Below are positions 11,221-22,344 of a DNA stretch of 64,000 nucleotides, in pieces; position 1 is the first letter of the stretch, and every line of letters starts with the position of its first letter. Source of the stretch: Tenebrio molitor. Lineage: Eukaryota > Arthropoda > Insecta > Coleoptera > Tenebrionidae. The stretch is from assembly GCF_963966145.1 (NCBI RefSeq), contig NC_091050.1, positions 22,816,001 to 22,880,000 of the forward strand, given 5' to 3'. The notes under the pieces were generated by a model that saw only the letters and a program-made list of their open reading frames with translations, was not told where the DNA came from and did not search any database. A program made the translations under genes and the position numbers.

Positions 11221-11585
11221 TAGTTTGTCTCAATTCTAAATTTCCACCACCTGTTGCATTATGTTGGCAAAATAAAAATATTTCTAAATTGGGGATTCTT
11301 ATAACCAAAGTTGGCAATATAATTATCTTATAAACATGATTCGAAAACATTAAAATTAGTTCATAAGTTTATTTTGCTTTTAAAATTTGATTTTCTACTT
11401 ACTTGCTGCATTTTAACAAAGGTTTCCGTTCTTTTCCTTTATTCTAAAATTTTGAGTTGTAAAAGCTGAAATTGACAGATAACCTAACAAATACAATCTG
11501 ATGCATTTTTCACCAAACAGTGTTGCCGGTTGTATTTCCAACGTAGAATGCAGTGTTGGTGGAAATTTAGAATTGAGACAGACTT
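11221..11585. mobile_element. TA-flanked MITE (TIR GTCTCAATTCTAAATTTCCA), copy 1
   Basis: The right end GGAAATTTAGAATTGAGACA mirrors the left, with TA at 11219-11220 and 11586-11587. A second copy in reverse orientation lies at 23592-23966. It sits in the 5' region of the Tc1 element, about 25 bp before the transposase start. Confidence 0.8.
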
Positions 11586-11611
11586 TAGTTGTGTGATTTT
11601 TTGTAATTAGA

Positions 11612-12632
11612 ATGCCTAATTTAAATGAATTAACGGCTGTTGAAGTTGCTCCTTTAGCAAATGAGGGTCATACACAGAAAGAAATTGGACAAATGTTGTT
11701 AGTTCACCAATAGACAATATGTCGTATAGTAAAACAATACGAAAAGACTGGGGAATAGAAAAGACGGTCTGCACAAGGACGTAAAAGGTGCACAACGCAA
11801 ATGGATGATCGCTATTTGTAAATTCAATCTTTACACAATCGCACATTTACAGCCCCTCAACTAAAAAATTAACTAATGAATGCAAAGCAAGTGAATGTAA
11901 GTGCAAAAATGGTAAGACGGAGGCTGAAGGAAGTAGCTTTCGATCAAAGAACTCCTCCCAAAGTCCCGTGGCTTCTCCCATATCATGAATTCACCCGGTT
12001 ACAGTTTCCACAAACTCATGCAGATTGGGATGAACAGCAATGGAGAAATGTTCTTTTCACAGATGAAACAAAAATTCAATTGTGAAAGCCAGGTGGACGT
12101 TATCGAGTGTACAGAAGATTTGGGGAGCGATATGCTGAATGAAATCTTATTAAAACCGTTAGTTTTAGTGGAAGTTCTACTATGGTGTGGGTGTGGAATA
12201 AGTTCAGATGGTTGTATGGAGCTGGTGAAGGTGAATTTAAGAATGAATGCCGACCGATACATAAGCTACATTATTAAAGAACATGTTGTACCTTATGTCG
12301 GTTGTTCGAGTGCGAGAGATTTGTCTTCATGCATGATAATGTCCGAGCATATGCAGCCGGAACAGTTCATTAGTATCTTGAAGATGTCGGGATCGTGTCT
12401 TTAGATTGGCCAGCAAGAAGTCCTGACCTAAATCCCATAGGGCATATATGGGACGTGCTCAAACCACATACGAGCTAGAAATCCAGTTGCTAACAGAATT
12501 CCAGCATTCTGAATAGCAACTCAAGAAGAGTGGGATCGAATTTCGCAAAAAACAATTAAAGATCTTATTCCCAGTATGCCTGGACGAATGCAAGCGGTTG
12601 TCGCAGCTCGAGGAGGAAATACTAAATGCTAG
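11612..12632 (+). pseudogene. Tc1-like transposase, multiply broken
   Basis: The N-terminus MPNLNELTAVEVAPLANEGH is followed by TQKEIGQML, a helix-turn-helix. Catalytic blocks are still readable: LFTDETKI (first Asp), MHDN (second Asp) and DWPARSPDLNPIGHIWDVL (third acidic region). At least four in-frame stops and frameshifts separate them. The length fits a Tc1 transposase of about 340 residues. The frames 11876-12085 and 11985-12404 are parts of this one protein. Confidence 0.85.
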
Positions 12633-12890
12633 TCCATCTTTATGTTACCTTAAAATGAAGCTATGTTTGTGTTAATTTTATTTTTCACTCAAATGTGATA
12701 ACTACAATTGCACTATTTTATTAAATTATCCCCTAATCTGATATAACGCTATCTTATGTTAGTTAAATGATTGTAAAACACTACTAATATACGTAGCACA
12801 GCTCATCGTAAGTTACTTGAAAATAAAAACTTCATAAATGCTGCGAAAAATTTAAAGCAAAAAATATGCGTTAATTTTGTCCGTGAATTA

Positions 12891-12912
12891 ATTATTATTA
12901 TTATTATTATCA
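12891..12912. repeat. (ATT)n microsatellite
   Basis: ATTATTATT run directly after the TA at the right end of the Tc1 element. Confidence 0.8.
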
Positions 12913-12919
12913 TCCCTTC

Positions 12920-13310
12920 CAATTTATCAAATGCTTCTCCCTCTAGATTCTTCGCCCAATTAACAAAATCTGCTAGTACAATCTGTAAATACATTTTACA
13001 GATAAATAACATTACCTCCAGTCCATCATACACTTTTAACGTACTTCCTTTGTCCTTTTAGAACTAATCAACTCGTTTCCTTTATTTTTAGATACCTCGT
13101 CCAAATACTGGTGTAATTCATTTTGATAATTCATTTTACTTGTTGAAGGTTCCTCAATACATAAATCTTCCTCAGAATTTTTTTCTTCTTCTATATTTAA
13201 AAGTGCTGAAATAGATTTTCTTTCTTCTACTTTCTCATTATGCATTGTCTTCAAATGTCGATTCTTTGTTGAAACGCAAACAAATTTCTTCTGACATATG
13301 TATATGGCAA
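12920..13310 (-). pseudogene. Gene fragment with zinc-finger-like motif and a small intron
   Basis: On the minus strand KKFVCVSTKN then RHLKTMHNEKVEE resembles the tail of a C2H2/BED-type finger. It is followed by an acidic linker (13254-13036) and then VYDGLE, a possible 50-70 bp intron (GTAATG to TTTACAG), and IVLADFVNWAKNLEGEAFDK. One frame shift is needed after SSKRTKEVR. It could be a piece of a transposase with a BED finger or of a host gene; I cannot name it. Confidence 0.4.
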
Positions 13311-13644
13311 ATTAGTTTATTTTCACTGAAACAAAAACTTATAATGTTTAAACGCTTCTTTTGTAGATTAAAGTGAAATTCACTTACCTCTCCATGACCC
13401 TGCTGTAACATAACCTTAAAACGAATAGGTATTATAAAATTTATTACAAATCAAATGAAAGTTTGCAATGAAAATTGCAGATCAAAATAAGTCGTGAAAC
13501 GTTAGGATGAAGCCAAAAACCAGCAAAATACTGTAAAAAACAGCAAAACACTGTAAGTCAAGGCGCCCAGTAAAATGTGAAACGACAAGTGAATTGTGGT
13601 AACGGTTTCTTTCCAACGTTCCTTTCGAAATTCGAATTCCTAAA

Positions 13645-13815
13645 TTGGCGCCATTATTAAACTCCACCCACCCTCGGTCATTGGTCGATACGCGTTGGAA
13701 AGAAGTGTATACTTTTAAAACGCTCGTTTCACTGGCGTTTTAAAATGGCCCACGCGTGCCAAAAAAGGCCCAATTTACACACAAACTCGTCAAATAAACT
13801 ACTATTTTTTGGCGT
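13645..13815 (-). repeat. Inverted copy of the repeat at 7190-7350
   Basis: It reads as the reverse complement of that segment, including CTCGGTCATTGGTCGATACG. Similarity stops within a few bases at both ends of both copies. Confidence 0.7.
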
Positions 13816-13974
13816 TAATTTCAGTAGCTAACGATAGTCAATTTTTTTTTTAAATGGACATATGTAGTATTTTAGGTTCAGTCTGGTAAAGTTTTTTTTT
13901 TCTGAATCTAATGATGTATTAAAAGTTATCGTTTGTCCATAGCCGACTGGAGAAAAATAATAGTATATTATGAT

Positions 13975-14095
13975 ACGAGTCTTATAAGAAGCATTTTATC
14001 GCACGCACGGGTTTAGAGCACGACGAGCGTAGCGAGGAGTGCCCTAAAGGAGTAAGTGCGATAAAATGCCTTATAAACGAGATGTCATACACTAT
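13975..14095. repeat. Long hairpin with loop CGACGAGCGTAGCGAGG
   Basis: GCATTTTATCGCAC pairs with GTGCGATAAAATGC. Inside it GGGTTTAGAGCAC pairs with GAGTGCCCTAAA around the CpG-rich loop. No coding potential. Confidence 0.7.
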
Positions 14096-14261
14096 TTTTT
14101 CTACTTTGCCACTTTTTCAATGAAAAAAAAATAATTTGAAAGTCTGGGGAATTTAGCGCCAGTTGGCAACATATTTTAAAGGCCACGACACCACAGTATC
14201 CGTCAACATTAAAAAATTAAATTTCACTGTTTTTAGTATTATTATTATATCATGCCTTTTC

Positions 14262-14294
14262 CTATTACGATACGCAAAACAGTATCGTAATAGC
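14262..14294. repeat. Short perfect hairpin
   Basis: CTATTACGATAC and GTATCGTAATAG flank a short loop. Confidence 0.6.
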
Positions 14295-14324
14295 ATCCGT
14301 ACGAACGCAAAGTAGAAAAAATAA

Positions 14325-14715
14325 TTTTTAATTGTGGTTCAGCTTATTATGAAATTTTCAAGTGTGCCGTGAAAGACAATTGGAATACAAATAGCAACAA
14401 ATGTCAAGTGTGAGTTTGAAAATTTTCAGGTGCAATCTTGAAGAGTTTTATTACTATTTTTTCTACTAAATTTTTGTTTATGACTAATTACGATTTTTAT
14501 TAAATTATTACACTCGAAAATAAAATAATAGTCAAATGACTGCTATCCTGCATGACTGACAATGTTGTTATTTTATACTTAAATAAAAAAAGTTTAAAAA
14601 AGCAGATGAAAATTTCTAAGCTGACGTTTAGATGACATTTATCGTACTTTGTATTCCGATTGTTTTTCACAGCAATTTAAAAATTTTATAATAAGCTGAA
14701 CCACAAAAAATTGTT
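14325..14715. mobile_element. MITE with about 70-bp inverted repeats
   Basis: TTGTGGTTCAGCTTATTAT and its near-complement ATAATAAGCTGAACCACAA lie at the two ends, and the arms extend inward to AATTGGAATACAAA. No coding frame. The target duplication was not resolved. Confidence 0.7.
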
Positions 14716-14746
14716 TTATTTTTTTTTTCAGTTAGCTATGAACTAA

Positions 14747-15215
14747 ATGGCGTACTAACGGTGCACTACGGTGTAAAAGAGACTACAGTAAACGTCAGAA
14801 AAATGTTTAAAAAATTCAATTGGAGTTAATTGCTGATTTGGCGGTCCTTGAAAGTGACACTTAACAGGAAAATTATTTTGAAATATATGTATTAAATTGT
14901 CATGACAGCTATCTCTAATCGTACATATTATCACAAAGTACAAGATTACTCATTACCAATATCTAATCCTGCACAATAGTGAATTTAGAAGCTTTGGAAA
15001 TCCAAAAAAATATTTTAAATCCACTACGGTAACATTGCAAGGTAATGATGTACGAGTACATCTTTGTTTAGATTGTATTACCGTTAATAATAAAAATAAT
15101 AATAATTAATTTTTTTGTCTGAAAAATTTTTTCCATATTTTTTTCGTGTACATTTAAACATCCTGTATACGGTAGTAAGTAGTTAGTACGCCATTTTTGG
15201 GACACCCTGTATTTA
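14747..15215. mobile_element. Possible mariner-type remnant ending in GGGACACCCTGTA
   Basis: AAATGGCGTACTAAC near 14750 is inverted relative to GTTAGTACGCCATTT near 15185. The right end continues TTGGGACACCCTGTA, a terminal motif seen on other DUF4817-type elements here (for example 45170). The left terminus is missing. Confidence 0.4.
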
Positions 15216-15599
15216 CTTATATACCACTTTCCCGGTTATGTATCTCAGGAAACGAACACGAAAATATTTTTTAGGGCGCCGAAATAATAGTACGTCGAGC
15301 GTCCACCAGAGTAGCGCCATTGTCGGCTCAACCAGCACAAAAAATATTTTTTTCACAACTTTTTCGACAGTTTGGGATATTGAATTGTAATCTATCCGAT
15401 AGTTTAAGAAATCTTACAACTTTGTTCCAAAAATGGTTTGAATATTTTCATCGGAACAAAAGTTAACAGGGGGTTGAAAAATTAGCATGTAAAACCCTAT
15501 GGCCAGTCTTAAAAAAAACTCACTGTATACGAGAAAATTTGTGGGCCAGTCTATCAGGAAATCGTGTGGTATGTCTTCAATAGAAATTAGTTTACATGT

Positions 15600-16511
15600 C
15601 ATCTAACTTTCTTTCTTTAGGTTTGAATTTCCTGCGCGGTGAACGGGAGACATTTATGGGGGCCACACACACAGAGGGAAGAATCAAGACTTGAATGCAC
15701 ACGCCACGGGGTACAGTTAAAATTCCGTGTGTGTGGAGAAGAATGTGGCACGCGCATTCAAATCAGTTGGAATCAAGACTGTCTTGATTTTTGGCGTGCA
15801 CATTCAAACCCGCGCGGGGATAACTCACTGTGTGTGGCGACAAGTCTCTGCATGCTTGGGTTAAAATTCAGTGGCGGCCGTATTTTGTCTGATTTACTAA
15901 ATATGCCTCGTGAATACAATACAGAGGCACGCCACTGTTATCAGGCAAATTTCCTTTTTGGTCACCATCACAATGAACGTTTGCTGCACAACTAACGAGG
16001 AAGCAGTAGTGTGTGTGTACTCACAGAGAGTACGGGTTTAACTTAGGACAAGCGTGTACACTTTTAACTGCACATTCTTCCCTCTGTGTGTGTGGCCGGC
16101 TTTTTTACGCAGAATTTTTGAACGCAATTTGTTTGAAGACATTCCACTTCTTTTTTGTGCTAACAGCTGGTTTCAATACGACGACGCACCACCACACTTC
16201 AGTCGACAAGTTCGAGAAATTTTGAATCAACAGTTAACAGTATCTTTATCGATGGATAGGTTGTGGCGGTCACCGACACTGGCCAGCGCGGTCCCCCGAT
16301 TTACATCCTTTGGATTTATTTTTTTAGGACTGCGTTAAAAATATTGTATACAGGAGCCCTATTGCTACAGAAGAACAACTCAGAGATCCCGTTCAGGAAG
16401 CTTTTGCCACAATTACTCCTGAAATGGTTACGAACTCTAAACTAAGTCTTTTGCGACTGGCACGGTTATGCTTGGAAATGAATGGTGGCCAGTTTGAGCA
16501 CTTCCTCTGAT
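15600..16511 (+). pseudogene. Transposase of the DUF4817/DDE_3 group, C-terminal half, degenerate
   Basis: Fragments in different frames match the group: RFEFPAR after a putative splice acceptor near 15620; DDAPPHFSRQVREILNQQL near 16180-16230 (the D-G-A-P-P-H-F segment around the second Asp); then RIQEAFATITPEMVTN and LCLEMNGGQFEHFL before a stop near 16510. The segment 15640-15960 has no match and may be an insertion. The WPPRSPDL block is eroded. A paralogous block is at 55580-55905. Confidence 0.7.
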
Positions 16512-16799
16512 TGTATTTATTTTTCGTTTCATAATTTCTTTTGGCTTGTGTTATACCTTTTCTCCTATTTTTTTACGATAAGCTCACGTGCATTAAAATA
16601 AACAAGGTTGTTTTCAGAAGCGCCATTTGTTGCTTTATTTAAAAAATTAAAAATAGATTTATATGATCGATAGCGAATGTAACATCTTGAATGACATCTG
16701 CCTTAACCTAACATGTTGATGTTGACACTTTGGCAGAAATGTCATTCTGACAGTGTTATAATATACGCTTAGCAACCGATTATATTACTTAGATTACAT

Positions 16800-17805
16800 A
16801 CCGCTTACTACTGTAGCGTGTCGTGTGTACGCATATATGCAGTTTCGAGAAACTTTAAACATTTCCTTAAAGAATTTCCAAGAAAATGGATCTGTGGGAC
16901 GAAAACCTGGAGGCGGCAGGCCAAAGAAAAGAACTCCAGAAGTGATTGAAGAGGCGAGACAAGCAATGGAAGAAGCCCCAGGCACTTCAATTGAACATTT
17001 ATCACAACAACTTTGTGTGTCTGTTGGTACCTGTCATTCAATTGTGAAAAATGATCTTCACCTATTTCCCTACCGTCTCACATCTGTTCAAGAATTACAT
17101 TCAGCTGATCTCCCCCAAAGATTAGAAAATTGTCAATGGTTTCTGAATACTTTAGATGTTCACCTTGATAAAACCTTTTACACTGATGAAGCCTACTTCC
17201 ATCTTAGTGGATATGTCAACTCTCAAAATACAAGAATGTGGAGTTCAGAAAATCCACATTTTTTCATTGAAACACCCCAGTACCCCAGCAAGTAGGCGTT
17301 TGGGCTGCTATTAGCCGACGCAGAATTATTGGTCCAATCTTTTTTTAAGGTAACAATTGTAATAATGTTTTAGTAATTAAATAATAATCACTGTTTTTTA
17401 GGAAATATCAATACTGCAAGATACAGAAATGAAATTTTGACTCCATTTTTAAATCAGCTACATGATGATGAGTTAGTTTATGGCTACTTTCAGCAGGATG
17501 GTGCTACAATAGATTTTTTGGCCGAATTTTACGACAACAGAATTATAAGCCGTAATACACCAAACAACTGGCCCCCTAGATCATGTGATCTCACTCCTTG
17601 TGATTTCTTTTTGTGGCCACACAACAAAAATTCAATTTACACAACACCCATAAATGATTTGGCAGAACTACGAAATAGGATAACACAGAAAATTAATGAA
17701 ATTAATAATAATCCTATTGTTTTAGAAAATGTAACTAATGCAATTAGATGAAGGACTATGTTGAGTTTACAAGAACAGGGTGTACATTTTCAACACTTAC
17801 TCTAA
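16800..17805 (+). pseudogene. Intron-bearing DUF4817/DDE_3-type transposase, near intact
   Basis: The first exon (16825 to about 17290) reads ENGSVGRKPGGGRPKKRTPE, then SIEHLSQQLCVSVGTCHSIV and FYTDEAYFHLSGYVNSQNTR, which carries the first catalytic Asp. A one-base frameshift precedes QQVGVWAAISRRRIIGPIFF. An intron of about 60 bp follows (GTAACAATT to TTTTTAG), then NINTARYRNEIL, YFQQDGAT (second Asp) and NNWPPRSCDLTPCDFFLW (third Asp region). One stop lies at NAIR before the normal ending VHFQHLL. The N-terminal DUF4817 segment is missing. I did not find its terminal repeats. Confidence 0.8.
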
Positions 17806-18830
17806 ATTATGTATAAAATTGTTATCTCCTATTATGTGTGGTTATGTGCAATTACTTAATTTACAATTCTTATTAGTGTTCACAGCAATGTTAATGTTTT
17901 GTTCTCTTTTATGGTTTAAAGAAATAAATGAATTGATACAACGAACTATTGGTCAATTTGCTTAAGGTGGGTACTTTCAGACTGTCTGTTTAGTTCCATG
18001 TTCAGTTTCAGTTTTCATTCAATATAAATAATGAAACCGAATGGAGAATATGAACTAACCGTGTAACATCCCATTTACTTGTTCTCTTTATGTTAACAGT
18101 TACTTGACTCTGGTGCTTTTGAAATTTTGCGATCTTATTCGACTTTCCATTCGAATTTGGGGTATTTTTCTCCCGAAGATTAATTAAAATTTGCAGCAAT
18201 GCCTCGCAAAGATTTCGAAAGATGAAACATCATCTTCCGTATATTGGCGAAAAGCCATTAGTTAGCAAATAATTTGTGATTGGAATAATGTTTGGATTAT
18301 TTATTAATGTGAATTTCAATAATCTGAGATGAATGCACTACAAAAATTAAAAATATTTTCTAACCTAATTTTATTTCGTTAAATATCAGACCAGACTATT
18401 CTTGTGTCATTTTCTACGCTGTAAAAATGTTGCAAACAATTGAACTTCCATAGGTTGCTCCAAATATAAATTTATTTGAAGGCACGTTATATTGATTGGA
18501 ATAACAAATAACAAGAATTAGAATAACAATAATAAAAAGTACCTAGTTGAAAATTATGTAGAATACAAGACGTGCAGTTCAGTCGAAGGACGGGTGGCCT
18601 CGTTGGTCCTGAGGTTTTTCTTGGCGGGTCACTCGAATGGATTGATGACCCCACACTACCTTCATAATGAACCAAACAGGTGCATTATTCTCAATGTTTC
18701 TTTTTGTACCTATCTACATACATAACAAGTAACATACCGGGCTAAAATATTAAACTAAATGCGCTAACCATCTACCGTTTACGATATATCGGATATGTCA
18801 CAAAGGACGGACCCCAATTAGGTACATATT
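17806..18830. other. Unassigned DNA
   Basis: No reliable gene or transposon end recognised. A GC-richer patch at 18575-18670 could be old LINE sequence, but I saw no motif. Confidence 0.35.
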
Positions 18831-18834
18831 TAGG

Positions 18835-18965
18835 GTAATCATGGAACATGAAGAAATTTTTTTTTGGTTTTAGGCTTTCGTTAACGCGCAAGAGCTTTTG
18901 CAAGCTACATGTAAAACTAAATGATCTTGTTATTTTTTTTTAAGAGGTAAACCGCATGAACCACT
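18835..18965. repeat. Fragment related to the element at 49540-50264
   Basis: GTAATCATGGAACATGAAGA and CTTTCGTTAACGCGCAAGAG recur with few changes at about 49589-49710 inside the mariner-type element there. No terminal repeat is present at this locus. Confidence 0.6.
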
Positions 18966-19039
18966 GGAGTTATTAGCAATGTTTCAAAGTACATTTTAAT
19001 TTTAAATTAATCCTATGTAATTAGTATCGCAGAGGAATT

Positions 19040-19322
19040 GTCTGAGATGAGCCAAGTTGTTATTTAAAATGCTTCCAAGTTCAGAGTCTAGGTTGTGTGG
19101 TTGGATGTGGTTCACGCTGAGTAAAGTCCCGCAACGGTCACACTAGGGGTGTTCGCCTCGCTGGAGAAGCCAGGCATGCGTAACATGGCCTAGACGGAGC
19201 CGGTTCAAAATTACTTGCGATTTTCAGTCCTTGGGATTGCTAAGATGTCCAGTGACTGTGGGCTTGGCATGGCGGAGGTGTGATGTAGCCGAGTCCCATA
19301 GGGTTTGCCACTGCTCCAGTGG
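19040..19322 (-). pseudogene. LINE reverse-transcriptase protein, C-terminal tail
   Basis: The minus strand reads EQWQTLWDSATSHLR, then VILNRLRLGHVTHAWLLQR and CDRCGTLLSVNHI. This matches the cysteine/histidine C-terminal block of I/Jockey/R1-group LINE proteins. Two stops are present. It is cut at TA 19323-19324 by the Tc1 element to its right. Confidence 0.7.
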
Positions 19323-19324
19323 TA

Positions 19325-20638
19325 AGGAGGAAAGTTACAAAGCTGAAATTTTAGTAGAAAGAATCTCGTACATAAAAGATGAATTTATGAAGGTTTAAAT
19401 AAGAAAAACCTAAAAACAAATGAAAAAATTTAATAGTGAGTTATATCGCCTTTGGCCGTAATGCAGACATTAACGCGCCGTGGCATGCTGTTTATTAGGT
19501 TATGAATGTCCGGTTAAGGTATCCCATTCCAGGCCCTTTGAAGCTGGTGTTCAAGATCTTGTTAGTTCTGAAGTGGGTTAAGATTAGCTCTTAAACTTCA
19601 ATCCATAATATCCGACACATGTTCAATGGATGAAAAGTCTGGAGATCGAGCGGGCTAAGGTAAGATGTCCACCTGAGATTCTTCCAAAAGTCTCATTGTA
19701 ACCCCTCCAATATGTAGACGGACTGTTGAACTCCCTATCAGGGAGTGTTTCTAAGAAATCCAACACTATCGGTTCCAGAATCTGGTCAATGTACTGATGT
19801 GCATTTAGTGAAACCCTGATAAAAATTAGACGTGATGGGGATCCAAAACACACGGCACTCTACATCATCACGCCCGACGTCTGGTCTGTATGGCCTCTTA
19901 AGACAAATTGCAAATTTGCAAATTTTCACCATGACATCGACGTATGCGAATGCATCATTGCGCCACAAACAAAACCTAAACATAATATGATCCCATTCGT
20001 CCACCCACTGTCGTCTTCCTTGGCACCACTGCAGTGCAGCAGCTCTCTGTTGTGCATGTAGTCCAGAATAGTTTTTCTGCGATAGATGGTACTTATTGAG
20101 ATCTTGGGTCCTAATGCTCTTCTCCACTCCATACCCACAGATGCTGCTGATTGAACTTTGTCCCTAGTAGTCATGTATTGAAGACGCCGATCTTCGCGAT
20201 TTGTTGTAATTCGTGGACGTCCAGCTTCTTGAAAATGTTAACAGAGACCTACCTCAGACCATGCACGGCAAATTCTTAATGGTGTGGAATGATGGATACC
20301 CAAACGTCTACCAATTTCTCTTAAGGAAAACCCACATTCTCTCATGCCATTTATTCCGCTCCTTTGAAACTCGGACAATTGTTGAAAATTGTTACGTCTT
20401 CGTACAGGAGGCACTTTGGAAATTAGCAAACGTACGACAGAAGCAAAAAAGGTTGTTACAACAATCACAGTCTCTTTGAAAATTGAAATTTTGTTATCCT
20501 TTCTTACGGATTTGAGGCTAAAAAGTCGTGGTAACTACAAGAGAGGGCGACTCTTAGCCTTGTATAATTAATTCATCATTTACAACGTGACTGTATATGA
20601 GTATTTTACTAAAATTTCAGCTTTGCATCTTACTTCCT
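19325..20638 (-). mobile_element. Tc1-like transposon inserted into a LINE
   Basis: Inverted termini around CAAAGCTGAAATTTTAGTA are flanked by TA at 19323-19324 and 20639-20640. The length of 1.3 kb and the minus-strand transposase fit Tc1. Confidence 0.85.
19433..20468 (-). pseudogene. Tc1-like transposase, broken
   Basis: The minus-strand N-terminus reads LSEFQRSGINGMRECGFSLR then EIGRRLGIHHST, a helix-turn-helix, followed by AGRPRITTNREDRRL, typical of the paired-like domain linker. Later pieces in shifted frames are MTTRDKVQSAASVGMEWRRA and LNAHQYIDQILEPIVLDFLE. The C-terminus is INSMPRRVNVCITAKGD. Several stops and frameshifts make it inactive. Confidence 0.75.
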
Positions 20639-20739
20639 TATGGGTGGTGCAATAATTTTGAAAGTGTGTATAAATATGACCTCCCGTCCGGAGAGATGAT
20701 AAAAGTGAGCGCGTTGATCAGTTATTTATTGGGCAAGAG

Positions 20740-21230
20740 GATGCTTTGGATAAAGTTACCCGATTGCTTGTAATGTGCTCATAAAGTCTGAGCAGATGAC
20801 TATTTTCCGGTAGGTCGAGACGGTAATCATAGTGACAATAAAGTATGGCTTACAAAAACAATTTTTTAAGTGACCGAAATTGACGGCTAAAAATTGAGTA
20901 AGCCTAGTAGCCTGGTACATGTTGATTTGAGGAATTTGATGTGTGCCCTCCATGACAAACGATAAAATATCAGCCCCAAAAAGCGGATTGTTTCGACCTG
21001 TTCTAATGGAAGAACGTTAATTTTCAGTTTAAGGCGAGTTTGACAAGACCGCTTAGTAAAAAGTATAAATTTTGTCTTGTTTGTGGAGAATCTGAAGCCA
21101 CTTGTTTGGGTCCACGCACTCAGCTGATTTAGGGCGTTTTGCATATGCTTTTCAAGTTTTGTGACATCTGTTCTTTTGGTATATAGGATGAGGTCATCTG
21201 CGTAAATTGAGGTCTGTAACGGAAAGGATA
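20740..21230 (-). pseudogene. LINE reverse transcriptase fragment (YADD)
   Basis: Minus-strand reading gives LQTSIYADDLILYTKRTDV then KLEKHMQNALNQLSAWTQT and SGFRFSTNKTKFILFTKR, followed by IRFLGLIFYRLSWRAHIKF. The YADD catalytic motif and the FLGL block are characteristic of I/Jockey/R1-type reverse transcriptases. It probably belonged to the same copy as 19040-19322, with internal deletion. Confidence 0.8.
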
Positions 21231-21526
21231 GTGCGGAGTTAACCCCGTTGTCAACTCTACCCCACCCGCACAGTTGTCACATAAATTTTCGCACATAGTT
21301 GCCATACTCATCCACAATCATTTAGAATCACCCAATACTTATCTAAAGTCCATTAAAAAATCAAACAACCACCAACGTCGCATTTTCCTCAATAATTACT
21401 ATCGGCAACGCTGTTTAGTGTAAAATTTGGTGAGAATAGTAATTTTGAGGTTAAGTGTTTGTTAAATGTCTTGTTTTTCTGGGCATGTTTAAGTAAAAAA
21501 AATAAGAATCAATTAGCTATTTATGC

Positions 21527-21655
21527 ACCAAGGGCGTTACAACGATGATTACGCCCGGAGAACGATGAATCCAGCTCGAGGGCTTTAGCCCGAGAGATGG
21601 ATATCGTTCGATGGGCGTAATCATTCGGTGACGCCGTGGTGCATACAAGATTTTA
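21527..21655. repeat. Long hairpin capped by CTCGAGGGCTTTAGCCCGAG
   Basis: TATGCACCAAGGGCGTTA pairs with the arm ending in GACGCCGTGGTGCATA across about 130 nt, with an inner pair around GATTACGCCC and GGGCGTAATC. A small related palindrome (GGGCGTTATGAATTCATTAC) follows near 21719. Confidence 0.75.
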
Positions 21656-21916
21656 TTTTTCACTAAACGTGTTCTTTAAAAAAAAAAAATTGACATCTTT
21701 GCAATTATGAATTGATGAGGGCGTTATGAATTCATTACGCCCGCTTATTCTTATTACGCCCTGTTTTATTCCCCGGTTGTTATGGACATGTTTACGTATT
21801 TCGTATCCTAGGAGTTATCATGCAATTATACTAAAGTGAAAAATAAATCATTTAAAATTCCTACCTGGTTTCTTAACATGTCTTAAATAATTTCTTATGA
21901 AGGTTTGAAGAAAAAA

Positions 21917-22044
21917 TAGTATATGTTATTCGGAGCAAAAATAGTTTTATGTGCTTTGGCTGGTTTGTCTGCCTCACTGCGTTCGGCAGCCAATTTACCA
22001 GCCGCAACACATAAAACTTCATTTTTGCTCCTCATAACATAATA
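21917..22044. repeat. Long hairpin with GCCTCACTGCGTTCGGC centre
   Basis: AATAGTATATGTTAT and GGAGCAAAAATAG pair with the mirrored ATTTTTGCTCC and ATAACATAATATACTATT. The loop region is CpG-containing. It abuts the 3' end of a LINE copy. Confidence 0.7.
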
Positions 22045-22045
22045 T

Positions 22046-22181
22046 ACTATTATAGTATATATATATATTCGTATGAAGAAAAATACAATTGAAATTCGAA
22101 ATTCACAAAATAATTATGGTAAATTATATGTTTTTGATTTGTGGTAGCCAATTTAGGGCGTCTTCGGTAAGTACGAGTAGG
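22046..22181 (-). pseudogene. LINE 3' end (last codons, UTR and TA-rich tail)
   Basis: Read on the minus strand it gives LTEDALNWLPQIKNI then a stop, a short UTR and a (TA)n tail. This matches the 3' end of the LINE at 54319-55132. Its upstream part continues at 25708-25985, so the copy was split by the insertions between. Confidence 0.8.
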
Positions 22182-22344
22182 TACTATGGCGGACAAAAAA
22201 TTTTGAACGATCAAATTTTGGCATATCAAGAAATGTCAATGTAAGCTGCCCTTTACTGTTATTATGACGTTTATAAATTAAATCGAAAAATTGACGGTTT
22301 GAAGTAAACGTCTCTCAAGTTTATAATAATAATTTAGTGATACA

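Larger units (their letters stand above)
10934..12888 (+). mobile_element. Decayed Tc1-like transposon
   Basis: Termini CACGGACAAAATTAACGCAT and ATGCGTTAATTTTGTCCGTG are inverted, with TA at 10932-10933 and 12889-12890. It contains a full-length but broken transposase (11612-12632) and a MITE at 11221-11585. Minus the MITE it is about 1.59 kb, close to normal for Tc1. Confidence 0.88.

Noticed and set aside
13975..14095. Rho-independent type terminator
   Set aside because: The sequence context is eukaryotic and the hairpin is one of a class of dispersed repeats.
19080..19330. SINE with a tRNA-like promoter (GGTTCAAAAT near 19203)
   Set aside because: The minus strand reads clearly as a LINE C-terminus, so the B-box resemblance is accidental.
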